DNA from: CBDDBK01 sp965225715
GTDB taxonomy: Bacteria; Bacteroidota; Bacteroidia; Cytophagales; Flammeovirgaceae
Direction: 5' to 3'
DNA length: 64,000 bases
Assembly: GCA_965225715.1 (NCBI GenBank)
Contig: CBDDBK010000003.1
Coordinates: forward strand, 186,001-250,000
In this document: piece after piece, positions 53,274-62,375 of the stretch
How the letters are laid out: every line of letters begins with the position of its first letter
Position numbering within the stretch: the stretch's first letter is position 1
Translations under genes and position numbers: made by a program
The notes under the pieces: model-generated
What the model was told of the DNA's origin: nothing
The model's input: the letters and a program-made list of their open reading frames with translations, nothing else
Database searches by the model: none

Positions 53274-54385
53274 GAAAAAAAAATATAAATTAATAATTTA
53301 ATGATATAAATTAAGTTGCAAATCCATGTATAGCAATGCTATTTTTATCTAATGAAATATTTATTTTCATCAATGAATTAAGAAACCCTAAAAATCCTTT
53401 TTCCAAATAATATGACCGTATCTTAGGGATAATAAAACTATTGATTTACATCTAAGGTCTATATAAATTATCATACTTTTCTGTATTTTAATTGTTTTTT
53501 TTGACTTTTAAATACTTTTCATATTACTTAAATATCCTCCAATTTCATATAACCAAACATCTTAAGAAAATTTTTCAATATATTGATTTTTATTAATGTA
53601 AAGTCACTCTTTTTATTATCATAATAAAAATTATCAATTTTATCGTTGCTTTTTATAATCTTATTATTAGAAAAATAAGAAAAGAATATTTTTCATTATC
53701 AATGACTTAAACACTTAAAAAAATACTTTTTCTATTTAAAATAATTATATTGCAAAAATAGGCAGTACTTGAGCTATACCTCTATTTTAATAAATGATTT
53801 TCAATTAAACTTTTTGTCTAATATTGATAGTTCTTTGGTAGTATTTGTTTCAGAAAATATGATGGCAAATCCTATTTATAAGGTATTTACATCAGGGCGC
53901 CAAACAATCAAGCTGGTTTGTCCCCAGTTTTATACTGATAAAACTTTTTAGCATTTTTAGAAATACAGTATTAAAATTATATCATTTTTAAATTTAAAAA
54001 CTGAAATTAGTTTAATATTTTAATACAAAATTTTCTTATAAAAACTCTAAATATTTGATTAACAGAAGAATTTATAACTTAAAATTAGACGCTATGTTGT
54101 AAAATTTTTTAGAGATTTTATCGATTTTTAAATATTTGATTTTCAATAATTTACATTTTATAGTTTTTATTCCGTGCAAAAGTAAAAAAATAGAATATAG
54201 ACTCTATTATATATAAATTTTATTTGATCTCTTTGAAAAACCTTTAAACTTTCACTATAATATCATTTTTTATAAGTTGTTAATTAACAACTTATAAAAA
54301 TAACTTTTTTATTTGATTGATTATCAAATCCGGGCAAGTCTAGTATTTTAATCATTATCTTTATCATTAAATGTAATTAAGTAGT
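53274..54385. other. 1.1-kb intergenic region with repeats and a possible gene remnant
   Basis: Contains a reverse type A repeat (53329-53419: TATAGCAATGCTATTTTTAT to AATATGACCGTA), a reverse type B repeat (53663-53750: AGAAAAGAATATTTTTCATT, ATCAATGACTTAAACACTTA), and copy 2 of the 120-bp repeat (54224-54342). Between them an open frame of about 60 codons (53769-53951, TTG start) includes segments ANPIYKVFTSGRQTIKLVCP and QFYTDKTF with a less AT-rich base make-up than the surroundings. It may be a fragment of a lost gene; I cannot identify it. No RNA gene is recognised. Confidence 0.45.
54224..54342. repeat. Copy 2 of the ~120-bp repeat, with a perfect 34-bp palindrome
   Basis: Nearly identical to 40933-41054. 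Here TTTTTATAAGTTGTTAA (54267-54283) is followed directly by its exact complement TTAACAACTTATAAAAA (54284-54300), a 34-bp perfect palindrome without loop. It lies 44 bp upstream of the metalloprotease gene. Confidence 0.88.
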
Positions 54386-55765
54386 ATGAAAAAATCATAT
54401 AATTTTATCAATGTTTTATTTATCTTCATATTTGTTTCTTATTTTTCCCAAGCCCAGACTAATTCAAAGTATAGGCGTTGTTATACCACAGAACTTTATA
54501 AAAAAAGATTGGGGAAAGAAGGTTATAGAAGGTTTGTACAAAATACAGAATCATGGCTACATAAGAGCATTCAAAAGCAAAAAACAAAGAGAGGGACTGA
54601 TGATTCTGTGCGTATAGCTGTTATTGTGCATCTTTTACATGTTGGAGAAGCCACAGGGGAAGGAGCTAACATCAGTGCTGAACAGGTAGAAAGTCAAATA
54701 GAAGTTTTAAATCAAGACTTTAAAAGATTAAATCCTGATACTGTTAATACACCTTCTATTTTTAGAGATGTTACTGCCTGTGTTAATGTACACTTCGAAT
54801 TAGCAACTATAGATGCCAATGGCAATAGCTTAGATGAACCCGGTATCGATCGAGTTCGTTTAACTAAATCCACTACATATAGTATTGAAGAAATAGATAC
54901 ATTGATTAAACCATCGACTATATGGGATCCAGAAAAATATTTAAATATATGGGTTATTAGTGAATTAGAAGGTGGAACTTTAGGCTATGCCACTTACCCT
55001 GAAAACTCAACCTTATCAGATATTACACCAGATTTTTTACTGCCTAGTAATCAAGAAGGTGTAGTTGTCGCAGCACCTTTTTTTGGCTCTAATTTTACGC
55101 AACTTGGCTCTTCATTTTTATTAGAGGCTGAATTTGATAGAGGACGAACTACTACTCATGAAATAGGACATTATTTAGGCTTATATCATATATGGGGAGA
55201 TGGTGATTGTACTATGGATGATTTTGTTGATGATACGCCTTTAGCAAGTGATCCAAATCAAGATTATAATCTTTGTAATGACCTAAGTCCAAATAGTTGT
55301 GGTGCTGGAGAAGCAAATGATTTACCTGATATGTTTCAAAACTTTATGGATTATAGTACTGATGCCTGTTTTAACTTATTTACTGAAGGTCAAAAAACTC
55401 GTATGCGAACAGTACTTGAAAATGCAGATCGTCGCAAAACTCTTGATCGTAATTTTGAAAGCGTAACAGGCGATGGAACAGTTACTGATTTACCCAATTT
55501 TCAAGATATTTCAAATTCTGTAACTGTCTATCCCAATCCTAGCTCAACTCTATTAACCGCACGGATAGAAAATAATATTAATGGAAATTATAGCATAGAA
55601 TTAATAAATATTTTAGGCGAAGTTATTTTGGAAGAAACTATCAGAAAAATAACCAATACCTATAAGTATGACCTTGATATTTCCAACCTAACTAAAGGTT
55701 TGTATATTCTAAGGCTCACTAATGACAATACGTTTAGAGCAACTCTTAATGTTATTAAAAATTAA
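54386..55765 (+). CDS. T9SS-exported pappalysin-type (M43) zinc metalloprotease
   Basis: A 459-residue secreted protease. After a signal peptide (about 1-23, ending SQAQT) comes a propeptide-like region, then a metzincin catalytic domain with HEIGHYLGLYH (258-268), whose three His bind zinc and whose Glu is catalytic, and a Met-turn NFMDYS (M321). Cysteines such as C275, C297, C305 and C328 suggest disulfides. The C-terminal part (about 380-459) starts VYPNPSSTLLTARI and ends LTKGLYILRLTNDNTF..., a T9SS type A sorting domain that is removed on export. It resembles ulilysin and mirolysin-type peptidases. It is a single gene preceded by the palindromic repeat. Confidence 0.92.
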   Translation: MKKSYNFINVLFIFIFVSYFSQAQTNSKYRRCYTTELYKKRLGKEGYRRFVQNTESWLHKSIQKQKTKRGTDDSVRIAVIVHLLHVGEATGEGANISAEQVESQIEVLNQDFKRLNPDTVNTPSIFRDVTACVNVHFELATIDANGNSLDEPGIDRVRLTKSTTYSIEEIDTLIKPSTIWDPEKYLNIWVISELEGGTLGYATYPENSTLSDITPDFLLPSNQEGVVVAAPFFGSNFTQLGSSFLLEAEFDRGRTTTHEIGHYLGLYHIWGDGDCTMDDFVDDTPLASDPNQDYNLCNDLSPNSCGAGEANDLPDMFQNFMDYSTDACFNLFTEGQKTRMRTVLENADRRKTLDRNFESVTGDGTVTDLPNFQDISNSVTVYPNPSSTLLTARIENNINGNYSIELINILGEVILEETIRKITNTYKYDLDISNLTKGLYILRLTNDNTFRATLNVIKN

Positions 55766-56029
55766 ATTATCTCGATGAAAATATAAAATTTTAAATATTT
55801 CATAGCTTTTTTCATAAATATTTCGAACCATTGTATCTCTGCAAAAATGATTATATATATGGTTTATATATTAAAATAAAACAACTAATTTTGAAGGTAT
55901 AGCAATGCAATTTTATTTTGCGAAACGTTTTGTTTCAATATAAATGAGTTAGAAGCCTAAAAAATCCTTTTTTCAAGTGACGTGACTATAATACTAAACT
56001 TAGCCTTCTTTTAACCTTAGGATATAAAA
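55766..56029. repeat. Intergenic gap with reverse type A repeat
   Basis: The copy spans 55898-55989: TATAGCAATGCAATTTTATT, TTGCGAAACGTTTTGTTTCA, ATATAAATGAGTTAGAAGCC, then ATCCTTTTTTCAAGTGACGT and GACTAT. It lies just upstream of the purine nucleoside phosphorylase gene. Confidence 0.78.
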
Positions 56030-56854
56030 ATGATAGACCGTATTAATAAAAGCTGCCAATATTTGAAGGCAAATATTAAAGGGGAATTGCCCAGATATGT
56101 ACTTATTTTAGGAACTGGACTAAGCAAACTATTTTCAGAAATAAACCAAGCTTGGAATTATTCAGAAATTCCATTTTTCTCTATTTCTACAGCACCAGAA
56201 CATTCAGGAAAATTACTAATTGTCCACATAGAAGGCATAAAAATTATTATTTTACAAGGTCGCTGGCACTACTATGAAGGCTATAATATGAAAGAAATAA
56301 CATTTCCTATCAGAGTTATGCAAAAACTTGGAATAAAAAATTTATTAATAACCAATATAACTGGGGCTTTAAATCCCAATTATAAAGTCGGAGACTTCAT
56401 GATTTTAAAAGACCATATCAATCTTTTTCCTGATAATCCTTTGAGAGGGCAAAATTTAGATTCTTTGGGTCCACGTTTTCCTGATATGACTATGACTTAT
56501 TTTCCAAACTATATTACTATAGCTGATAAAATAGCTAAAAAAATAGCTATGCCAATTCATCAAGGTATTTATGCCGGCTTACAAGGACCTAATTTAGAGA
56601 CACCTGCTGAATGCTCTTTTTTAAGAAATATCGGAGCCGATGTTGTGGGCATGTCAACTATACCAGAAGTTATTGTTGCCAAACATGGAAATATGACTAT
56701 TTTTGCTATTTCGCTAATTAGCAATATGTGTTCTAATAATTTAAATATACGAAAAGAACATCAATTAGAAACTATTTTAAAAACCGTCAAAAAATCATCT
56801 AAAAAGCTATACACGTTTTTTAATCAATTTATACCGACTATTGACAAAATTTAA
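56030..56854 (+). CDS. punA: Purine nucleoside phosphorylase
   Basis: A 274-residue trimeric PNP that splits inosine and guanosine with phosphate. LILGTGLSKLFSEI (about 24-37) is the phosphate loop; LQGRWHYYEGYNMKEITFPI (about 82-101) carries the His/Tyr that bind phosphate and ribose; GLQGPNLETPAECSFLRNIG (about 187-206) and VVGMSTIPEVIVAKH (about 209-223) form the base site. The asparagine for 6-oxopurines is provided near AISLISNMCS. It is followed after 5 bp by the UspA gene, so both are co-transcribed. Confidence 0.94.
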   Translation: MIDRINKSCQYLKANIKGELPRYVLILGTGLSKLFSEINQAWNYSEIPFFSISTAPEHSGKLLIVHIEGIKIIILQGRWHYYEGYNMKEITFPIRVMQKLGIKNLLITNITGALNPNYKVGDFMILKDHINLFPDNPLRGQNLDSLGPRFPDMTMTYFPNYITIADKIAKKIAMPIHQGIYAGLQGPNLETPAECSFLRNIGADVVGMSTIPEVIVAKHGNMTIFAISLISNMCSNNLNIRKEHQLETILKTVKKSSKKLYTFFNQFIPTIDKI

Positions 56855-56859
56855 ATAAA

Positions 56860-57759
56860 ATGTTAATATCTGAAACAGCTCACTTTGCCGTGGCACTCGA
56901 CGGCACAGACATGGATAATAAAATTGTCGACTACCTCAAGTTTATTCTTCCTTTATATCCCGTTAAAAAAATTATCTTTTTTACACTCATTGTAGAAGGG
57001 CAAATACCAGAAAACAAACAGTATAGTTCAAATTTCAAAAAATTTGTCAATATTAATTTTAAAGACTATAAAGATAAAAAAGTAGACATTAAAGCTCTTG
57101 TCTTTAAAACCTCAAGACCAGCTGATATGGTTAATAAATTAACCGAAGATGAAGATATTCATACCATAGTTGTGGGTAGAAAAAATCTAAAAGGTGGTTC
57201 TGGCGGTTTATTAAAAATGCTTTCAAGACGTGTACTCTGTAACTTACTAACTATTACCCGTTCCGGAAAAAATCAAGCCAAAAGAATTTTAATACCTATA
57301 GATTTTTCTGAACAAACAAAATTAGTTATGGAATGGGTATTGGCTTCAAATGCTTATTTTAAATTCAAAGAAGTTGTTTTTCTTCATGTTTCAGCTTTAC
57401 CCACTGGCTATACTTTATTAGGAAAAACACCTCAAGAATATGCAAACATTATGATAAACAATGTTAAACAAGAATTTGATATTTTTATTAAGCCTTATCT
57501 CGATTCGGGTATTAACTTTAAAAGTGAGTTTTATGTCGATCAAATTGGAAAACATACTCATGAAATTATCTTTAATACAGCCTTAATTTATGAAGTTGAT
57601 TTAATCATTATTGCCACCCAAGGTAGAACGCGTATGGCAGCAACTTTAATAAGAAGTACTACCGAAAAACTTCTCAACCAAAATATCATCATTCCTACTA
57701 TGGTACTCAAAAAAGGCGATAAAAATATGGGCTTTATAGATGCTTTAGGTCAAATATAA
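56860..57759 (+). CDS. Tandem-domain universal stress protein
   Basis: A 299-residue protein with two UspA folds (about 1-140 and 145-280). The second domain opens with KRILIPIDFSEQTKLVMEW and contains the nucleotide-site glycine motif ATQGRTRMAATLIRSTTEKL (about 251-270), close to G-x2-G-x9-G(S/T). The first domain has the weaker VGRKNLKGGSGGLLKMLSRR (about 108-127). Such proteins bind ATP or AMP and act in stress survival; the target is unknown. It sits 5 bp behind the PNP gene. Confidence 0.85.
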   Translation: MLISETAHFAVALDGTDMDNKIVDYLKFILPLYPVKKIIFFTLIVEGQIPENKQYSSNFKKFVNINFKDYKDKKVDIKALVFKTSRPADMVNKLTEDEDIHTIVVGRKNLKGGSGGLLKMLSRRVLCNLLTITRSGKNQAKRILIPIDFSEQTKLVMEWVLASNAYFKFKEVVFLHVSALPTGYTLLGKTPQEYANIMINNVKQEFDIFIKPYLDSGINFKSEFYVDQIGKHTHEIIFNTALIYEVDLIIIATQGRTRMAATLIRSTTEKLLNQNIIIPTMVLKKGDKNMGFIDALGQI

Positions 57760-57796
57760 TATTGAAGATCAATGAATTAAATTACAAAACCTAAAA

Positions 57797-57882
57797 TCAT
57801 AACACTTAGAAAAAAGATTTTTAAAGGTCTAACTCATTGGTATTAAAAATAATCTTTCTATAGATAAAATAGCATTGCTATA
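57797..57882 (+). repeat. Dispersed intergenic repeat, type A copy
   Basis: Direct orientation: CATAACACTTAGAAAAAAGA, TTTTTAAAGGTCTAACTCAT, TGGTATTAAAAATAATC, then AAAATAGCATTGCTATAACT. Located after the UspA stop codon. Confidence 0.75.
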
Positions 57883-57952
57883 ACTCCTTTTTTAAGTTGA
57901 AAATCAACTATTTAAAATAGTACTATCAATCATTTTAATATCAGATTGCTTA

Positions 57953-58672
57953 ATGTTGGAAGAACTGTTGAGTTACCAAGGTATTTTTAGTCTTTTGGTT
58001 CTAATCCTTTTGGAAATTAGTTTGGGTATTGATAATATTATCTTTATCTCTATATTTGTCTCTAAGGTAGAAAAAAACATAAGAGAACAGGTTAGATTGA
58101 TTGGCTTATCCTTGGCTTTGGGTATCCGCATCATTATGCTTTTCTCTATTACTTGGATTATTTCTTTACAACATATTTCTGTCCAAGTTTTAGAATGGCA
58201 GTTGAGCATTAAAGATTTTATCTTAATTATAGGTGGTTTATTTCTCATAGCTAAAACGACTAAGGAAATACACGGAAAAATCGAAAATAAAAACCCCATA
58301 AATACTAAGCCTTCCCAATTAATTAGTTCTAAACATATCCATAAGATTGTTTGGAATATTGTACTCATCGATTTTATCTTCTCCTTCGATTCCATTCTAA
58401 CAGCAGTTGGTTTAACCCGAAACCTATTAATCATGATTATTGCCGTATGTATTTCTATGGTTATCATGTTTTTCTTTTCCCGAGCTATTGGAAAGTTTTT
58501 AAACAAGCATATTACTTTTCAAATGTTAGCCTTGTCTTTTTTGGTCATGATTGGTTTTGTACTAATATTAGAAGGTTTTGGACAACATATCTCTAAAGGC
58601 TATATCTATTTTGCTATGCTTTTTTCTTTTACCGTCGAATTCCTAAATATGAGAGTAAAGGATAAACAATGA
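57953..58672 (+). CDS. TerC-family integral membrane protein
   Basis: A 239-residue inner-membrane protein with about seven transmembrane helices. LILLEISLGIDNIIFISIFV (about 17-36), with the membrane Asp, is the TerC signature, and the matching second half IVLIDFIFSFDSILTAVGLT (about 136-155) has the second Asp. The family is linked to tellurite resistance and, more generally, to manganese or calcium export that metallates secreted proteins. No ter gene accompanies it. The metal specificity cannot be told here. It is a single gene. Confidence 0.9.
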   Translation: MLEELLSYQGIFSLLVLILLEISLGIDNIIFISIFVSKVEKNIREQVRLIGLSLALGIRIIMLFSITWIISLQHISVQVLEWQLSIKDFILIIGGLFLIAKTTKEIHGKIENKNPINTKPSQLISSKHIHKIVWNIVLIDFIFSFDSILTAVGLTRNLLIMIIAVCISMVIMFFFSRAIGKFLNKHITFQMLALSFLVMIGFVLILEGFGQHISKGYIYFAMLFSFTVEFLNMRVKDKQ

Positions 58673-58777
58673 ATGATAAATAATAACGCTTTACAAAAGT
58701 TTAAAATGTTTTTATAATAGACTAATTTTCAATAATTTGCTTCTTTCAATAGTTTTAAACTATAGAATCTGATTTAT

Positions 58778-59932
58778 CTAAGCCAAACGAGAAAGTACAT
58801 GTTTTAATTTTTTTTCATCATTACAAAGTGAAATACGAATATAGCGCAATCCTTTTTCTCCAAAAATACCTCCGGGTGTTATAAATACATGTTTTTCTTT
58901 CAGAATATTATCTACTAAAGCATAGCTATCTGAATAATGATCAGAAATTTTTGCCCATACAAATAAACCTTCCTGATTGGGTAAATAGGTACAGGATAGG
59001 GTTTCTAAAATTTTGAAAACATAATTTCTGCGTTTTTCATAAATAAGGTTATTTTTATTATGCCAAATGACATCGGTTTTTAGGGCTTCTACAGCTGCTT
59101 TTTGGATGCCCAAAAACATACCGGAATCGGCATTACTTTTTATTCTGAAAATAGCATTTAAATAATCTTCTCTTCCAGTTACCCAACCCACACGCCAACC
59201 CGCCATATTATGCGATTTACTTAACGAATTAAGTTCGATACAAGTTTCTTTTGCACCTTCTATGTTAAAGATACTCAGAGGTTTAGTTTTATTTAAGATG
59301 AGGCTATAAGGGTTATCGTGGCAAAGCAATATATTTTTTTCTTTTGCTAAAGCAATAAACTTAGAAAATAAATTAAGATCTGCCTTTGTACCGGTGGGCA
59401 TGTGGGGATAATTAAGCCAAAGAAGTTTAACTTTAGGACTAGAGTAGCTATAAAGAAAATCCCAATCTGGTTCCCAATTATTTTTTTCTATTAAAGGATA
59501 ATGTATAACTTTAGCTTCAGCAATCTGGCTAACAGATTGATAAGTTGGATAAGCCAACTCTGGTATTAAAACTTCATCCTTAGGATTTAAAAATGCAAGT
59601 GACACATGCATAATACCTTCCTTAGAACCCATAAGGGGTAAAATTTCAGTTTTAAAATCTATAGTTAAGCCATAAGTACTTCCCATCCATTTAGATAACG
59701 CTTCACGAAGTTCAGGAATACACCTATAAGGTTGGTAGCCATGTGTACCACTTTGTTGAGCACTAGTAATTAGAGCATTTACTGCTGTCGATGGTGGCTG
59801 GAAATCTGGATTTCCTATCCCCAGATTAAACACCTCGATTCCTGATTTTTTCATATTTGCAATTTCTTCTAATTTCTTAGAAAAATAATAATCAGAAACC
59901 TTTTTAAGTCGATTCGCTGGTTCTATAATCAT
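58778..59932 (-). CDS. Class I/II PLP-dependent aminotransferase (possibly DapL/DapC-type)
   Basis: A 384-residue fold type I aminotransferase. I start it at the ATG at 59932 (MIIEPANRLKKVSDYYFSKK), since the frame upstream has only a TTG. FNLGIGNPDFQPP (about 35-47), NYPHMPTG (about 174-181), and the PLP lysine K239 in NSLSKSHNMAGWRVGW are seen. Its form and its position divergent from lysA suggest a role in diaminopimelate formation (LL-DAP or N-succinyl-DAP aminotransferase), but substrate is inferred from context only. Confidence 0.86.
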   Translation of the reverse strand: MIIEPANRLKKVSDYYFSKKLEEIANMKKSGIEVFNLGIGNPDFQPPSTAVNALITSAQQSGTHGYQPYRCIPELREALSKWMGSTYGLTIDFKTEILPLMGSKEGIMHVSLAFLNPKDEVLIPELAYPTYQSVSQIAEAKVIHYPLIEKNNWEPDWDFLYSYSSPKVKLLWLNYPHMPTGTKADLNLFSKFIALAKEKNILLCHDNPYSLILNKTKPLSIFNIEGAKETCIELNSLSKSHNMAGWRVGWVTGREDYLNAIFRIKSNADSGMFLGIQKAAVEALKTDVIWHNKNNLIYEKRRNYVFKILETLSCTYLPNQEGLFVWAKISDHYSDSYALVDNILKEKHVFITPGGIFGEKGLRYIRISLCNDEKKLKHVLSRLA

Positions 59933-60095
59933 GCTGAATTTTAGGTGTTTATTTCTCAAATATTAATATTTTTAAAGCTTATTTTCTAACTTTACCCCAG
60001 TTTTTTAACTGATATAGTTCAGCACTATAAAAAACCTAAAAATAAAGTTTTTACTATTTACACGATATTGTTCAAATCTTTTTTTCAAAAAAAAA

Positions 60096-61325
60096 ATGAC
60101 TATTTTACCAGTTCCAAGTATTCAAAATATTCCATTAGAAGATTTGGCTCATAAATTTGATTTGCCACTTTATGTTTATGATTCAGAAGTTATTTTGAAA
60201 CAATATAAGAAACTGAAAGGCGCTTTTCAGAAAAACCCAGTTCGTATTCTATATGCTATTAAAGCACTTTCCAATGTTAATATTTTAAACTATTTAAAAG
60301 AAATAGGCGCTCAGGTAGATGCGGTTTCTGTCCAAGAAATATATTTAGCAATCAAAGCCGGTTTTTCTACTGATCAAATCTTATTTACGCCGAGTTGTGT
60401 GAGTTTTGAGGAAATTCAAAAAGCCATAGATTTAAAGGTCTTAGTTAATATTGATAATTTACAAATGTTAGAATACTTTGGGCATAAATATGGAAAACAA
60501 GTACCTTGCTGTATCCGATTAAACCCACACATTCAAGCAGGAGGGAATAGTAAAATTCAAGTTGGACACATAGATTCTAAGTTTGGTATTTCCATTTTTC
60601 AATTATTGCATATTAAAAAATTAGTAGATCTTCATGATATTAATATCATCGGTTTACACATGCATACAGGATCGGATATTCTAGATGGTGATGTTTTTAT
60701 AAAAGCCGCTGAAGTACTTTTTGAAGCGTCTAAATATTTTCCAAATCTAAAATTTATGGATTTTGGAAGCGGTTTTAAGGTTGCTTATAGAGAAAATGAT
60801 ATTGTTACTGATGTAGTTGACTTAGGGATTAAGATGGATAACTATTTTTCTAATTTTGTTAAATCTTATGGAAAACCTTTAGAAATATGGTTTGAACCGG
60901 GAAAATTTTTAGTTAGTAAATCGGGTTATTTTTTGACAAAAGTCAACGTGGTAAAACATACACCTGCTGGCGTAATTGTCGGGGTAGACTCTGGACTTAA
61001 TCATTTGATTCGTCCTATGATGTATGGAGGCTATCATCATATTACTAATATTTCTAACCCTAAAGGAAAAGAAAAAATATATACTGTAGTAGGGTATATT
61101 TGTGAGATAGATACCTTTGGAAATGACAGGCGTTTAAATGAAGTACGAGAAGGTGACGTACTGGCTTTACATAATGCGGGTGCCTACGGTTATAGCATGA
61201 GTTCTAATTATAATTCTCGTTTTCGCCCTGCGGAAGTTTTTATAAAAAATAACCAAGCCCACCTAATTAGAAAACGGGAAACTATGGATGATATTCTTAG
61301 AAACCAAGTGCTTATAGAAGATTAA
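60096..61325 (+). CDS. lysA: Diaminopimelate decarboxylase
   Basis: A 409-residue PLP enzyme making L-lysine from meso-diaminopimelate. The PLP lysine is K56 in ILYAIKALSNVNIL; GLHMHTGSDI (about 188-197) and FGSGFKV (about 224-230) bind phosphate; EPGKFLV (about 268-274) and CEIDTFGND (about 341-349) carry active-site residues of the dimer interface; HNAGAYGYSMSSNYNSR (about 364-380) completes the site. It is divergent from the aminotransferase gene and ends with a strong terminator. Confidence 0.96.
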   Translation: MTILPVPSIQNIPLEDLAHKFDLPLYVYDSEVILKQYKKLKGAFQKNPVRILYAIKALSNVNILNYLKEIGAQVDAVSVQEIYLAIKAGFSTDQILFTPSCVSFEEIQKAIDLKVLVNIDNLQMLEYFGHKYGKQVPCCIRLNPHIQAGGNSKIQVGHIDSKFGISIFQLLHIKKLVDLHDINIIGLHMHTGSDILDGDVFIKAAEVLFEASKYFPNLKFMDFGSGFKVAYRENDIVTDVVDLGIKMDNYFSNFVKSYGKPLEIWFEPGKFLVSKSGYFLTKVNVVKHTPAGVIVGVDSGLNHLIRPMMYGGYHHITNISNPKGKEKIYTVVGYICEIDTFGNDRRLNEVREGDVLALHNAGAYGYSMSSNYNSRFRPAEVFIKNNQAHLIRKRETMDDILRNQVLIED

Positions 61326-61360
61326 GAGAGTCCTTATTTTTTATTTATTGAATGAAGGAC

Positions 61361-61395
61361 AAAAAAATAGGGGAAATAGATTCCCCTATTTTTTT
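61361..61395 (+). terminator. Strong bidirectional rho-independent terminator after lysA
   Basis: AAAAAAATAGGGGAA (61361-61375), loop ATAGA, TTCCCCTATTTTTTT (61381-61395): 15 bp of perfect pairing with A-run before and T-run after. It serves both lysA (plus strand) and the small gene ending at 61426-61512 (minus strand). Confidence 0.9.
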
Positions 61396-61425
61396 CTTAT
61401 ATAAAAAGAAATTGCTATAATACAA

Positions 61426-61829
61426 TTATTGTTTTAGCTTCCTAAAGAAATAGCGAGTAATAAAAATACCAGTTCCTGCAGATCCTAAAGTTGCTCCGCC
61501 AGCCAGCACTGCTATAAACACCTGTTGCAGTATTGAATAAGTTCCCAGCCTTGATTAGAAAGCCCGGTTAACTTATTAGCAATAGCTACGTCATTTTGTC
61601 TAACATTTCCAAAGTTTATTCCTGCCAAACTAAAAAAGTTTTTCATTTTTACCTCGTCCAACTTACCTTTATCAGTAGTTGTAATCATGCGAGAGCGTCC
61701 TAAACCACCGGGAACAACTGACTCAATAGTTGTAATAATGGTATATTCATATACTTGAGCTTTTAAGTCTACTGCAAGAAATAAAACTAAACATAAAATA
61801 CCTAGTGTAAAAAGTTTGCTTTTTTTCAT
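61426..61829 (-). pseudogene. Small exported protein of unknown function, frameshifted before its C-terminal tail
   Basis: The uninterrupted frame (61512-61829) gives 105 residues: a signal peptide (about 1-24, ending VDLKAQ) and a short domain ending GWELIQYCNRCL, then a stop. In another frame, the sequence beyond continues as VFIAVLAGGATLGSAGTGIF then ITRYFFRKLKQ and a stop at 61426. Related small Bacteroidota proteins usually read GWEL... and end YFFK/RR-x-K, so the tail likely belongs to this gene and one or two single-base changes near 61505-61530 have broken the frame. No family name is offered beyond the DUF4177-like GWELV ending. Confidence 0.6.
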
Positions 61830-61889
61830 AGTAATTATAAAATTTTGAATCTATAATAATTAAATAAAGCTAAAAATACACATTTAGGA

Positions 61890-62375
61890 CTATATACGAG
61901 TTAAAGAAGTAATTATTTTTTCATGTTGAGGATATTTTTTAATTAGTTCATCTCTTTTGGCAAGTTCAAAATCTTCAAAGTCAAAAGCTGGAGCAACCGT
62001 ACAAGCAACTAAGCTAAAACCCTGTCCTATAACCCTAGAGGAAAACCATGTATTTTTTGGAACAAGTATCTGAAAACCAAAACTATCACCTAATTTCTTA
62101 TGTTCAAGTTTTCCATTTTTTTGGATATAAAAAATTTCTACTGGATTGCCTGTATAAAAATGCCATAATTCGTCGCTTTGAAGGCGGTGAAAAGCCGAAA
62201 AGTTACCTGTTTCCAGTAAAAAATATATATTTGACATAGCAAAACGCTCTACTTCTTTGTCTTCAATAGTCTTTTTTAGGTAAAAAGGGCTTTGATAATT
62301 TAAACTATAATAACCACCTTCAGGATGGGCTTGGAGGTTAAGTTTATTAATCCAGTAAGCAGAAGTGTTTTTCAT
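61890..62375 (-). CDS. DUF985-family cupin protein
   Basis: A 161-residue cytosolic protein with the DUF985 (cupin_5) fold. The start (YWINKLNLQAHPEGGYYSLN, 7-26) is characteristic, as are FSAFHRLQSDELWHFYTGNP (about 59-78), WHFYTGNPVEIF, and LVACTVAPAFDFEDFELAKR (about 124-143). The His/Glu residues could bind a metal but catalytic activity is unproven. Length is normal. It stands alone between two minus-strand genes. Confidence 0.9.
   Translation of the reverse strand: MKNTSAYWINKLNLQAHPEGGYYSLNYQSPFYLKKTIEDKEVERFAMSNIYFLLETGNFSAFHRLQSDELWHFYTGNPVEIFYIQKNGKLEHKKLGDSFGFQILVPKNTWFSSRVIGQGFSLVACTVAPAFDFEDFELAKRDELIKKYPQHEKIITSLTRI

Noticed and set aside
53769..53951. 60-codon open frame with TTG start
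   Set aside because: No recognisable family, no good start; at best a gene remnant, so it is mentioned only within the intergenic entry.
57973..58506. 177-codon minus-strand frame opposite terC
   Set aside because: Antisense shadow of a hydrophobic membrane protein gene; the TerC frame has both family motifs.
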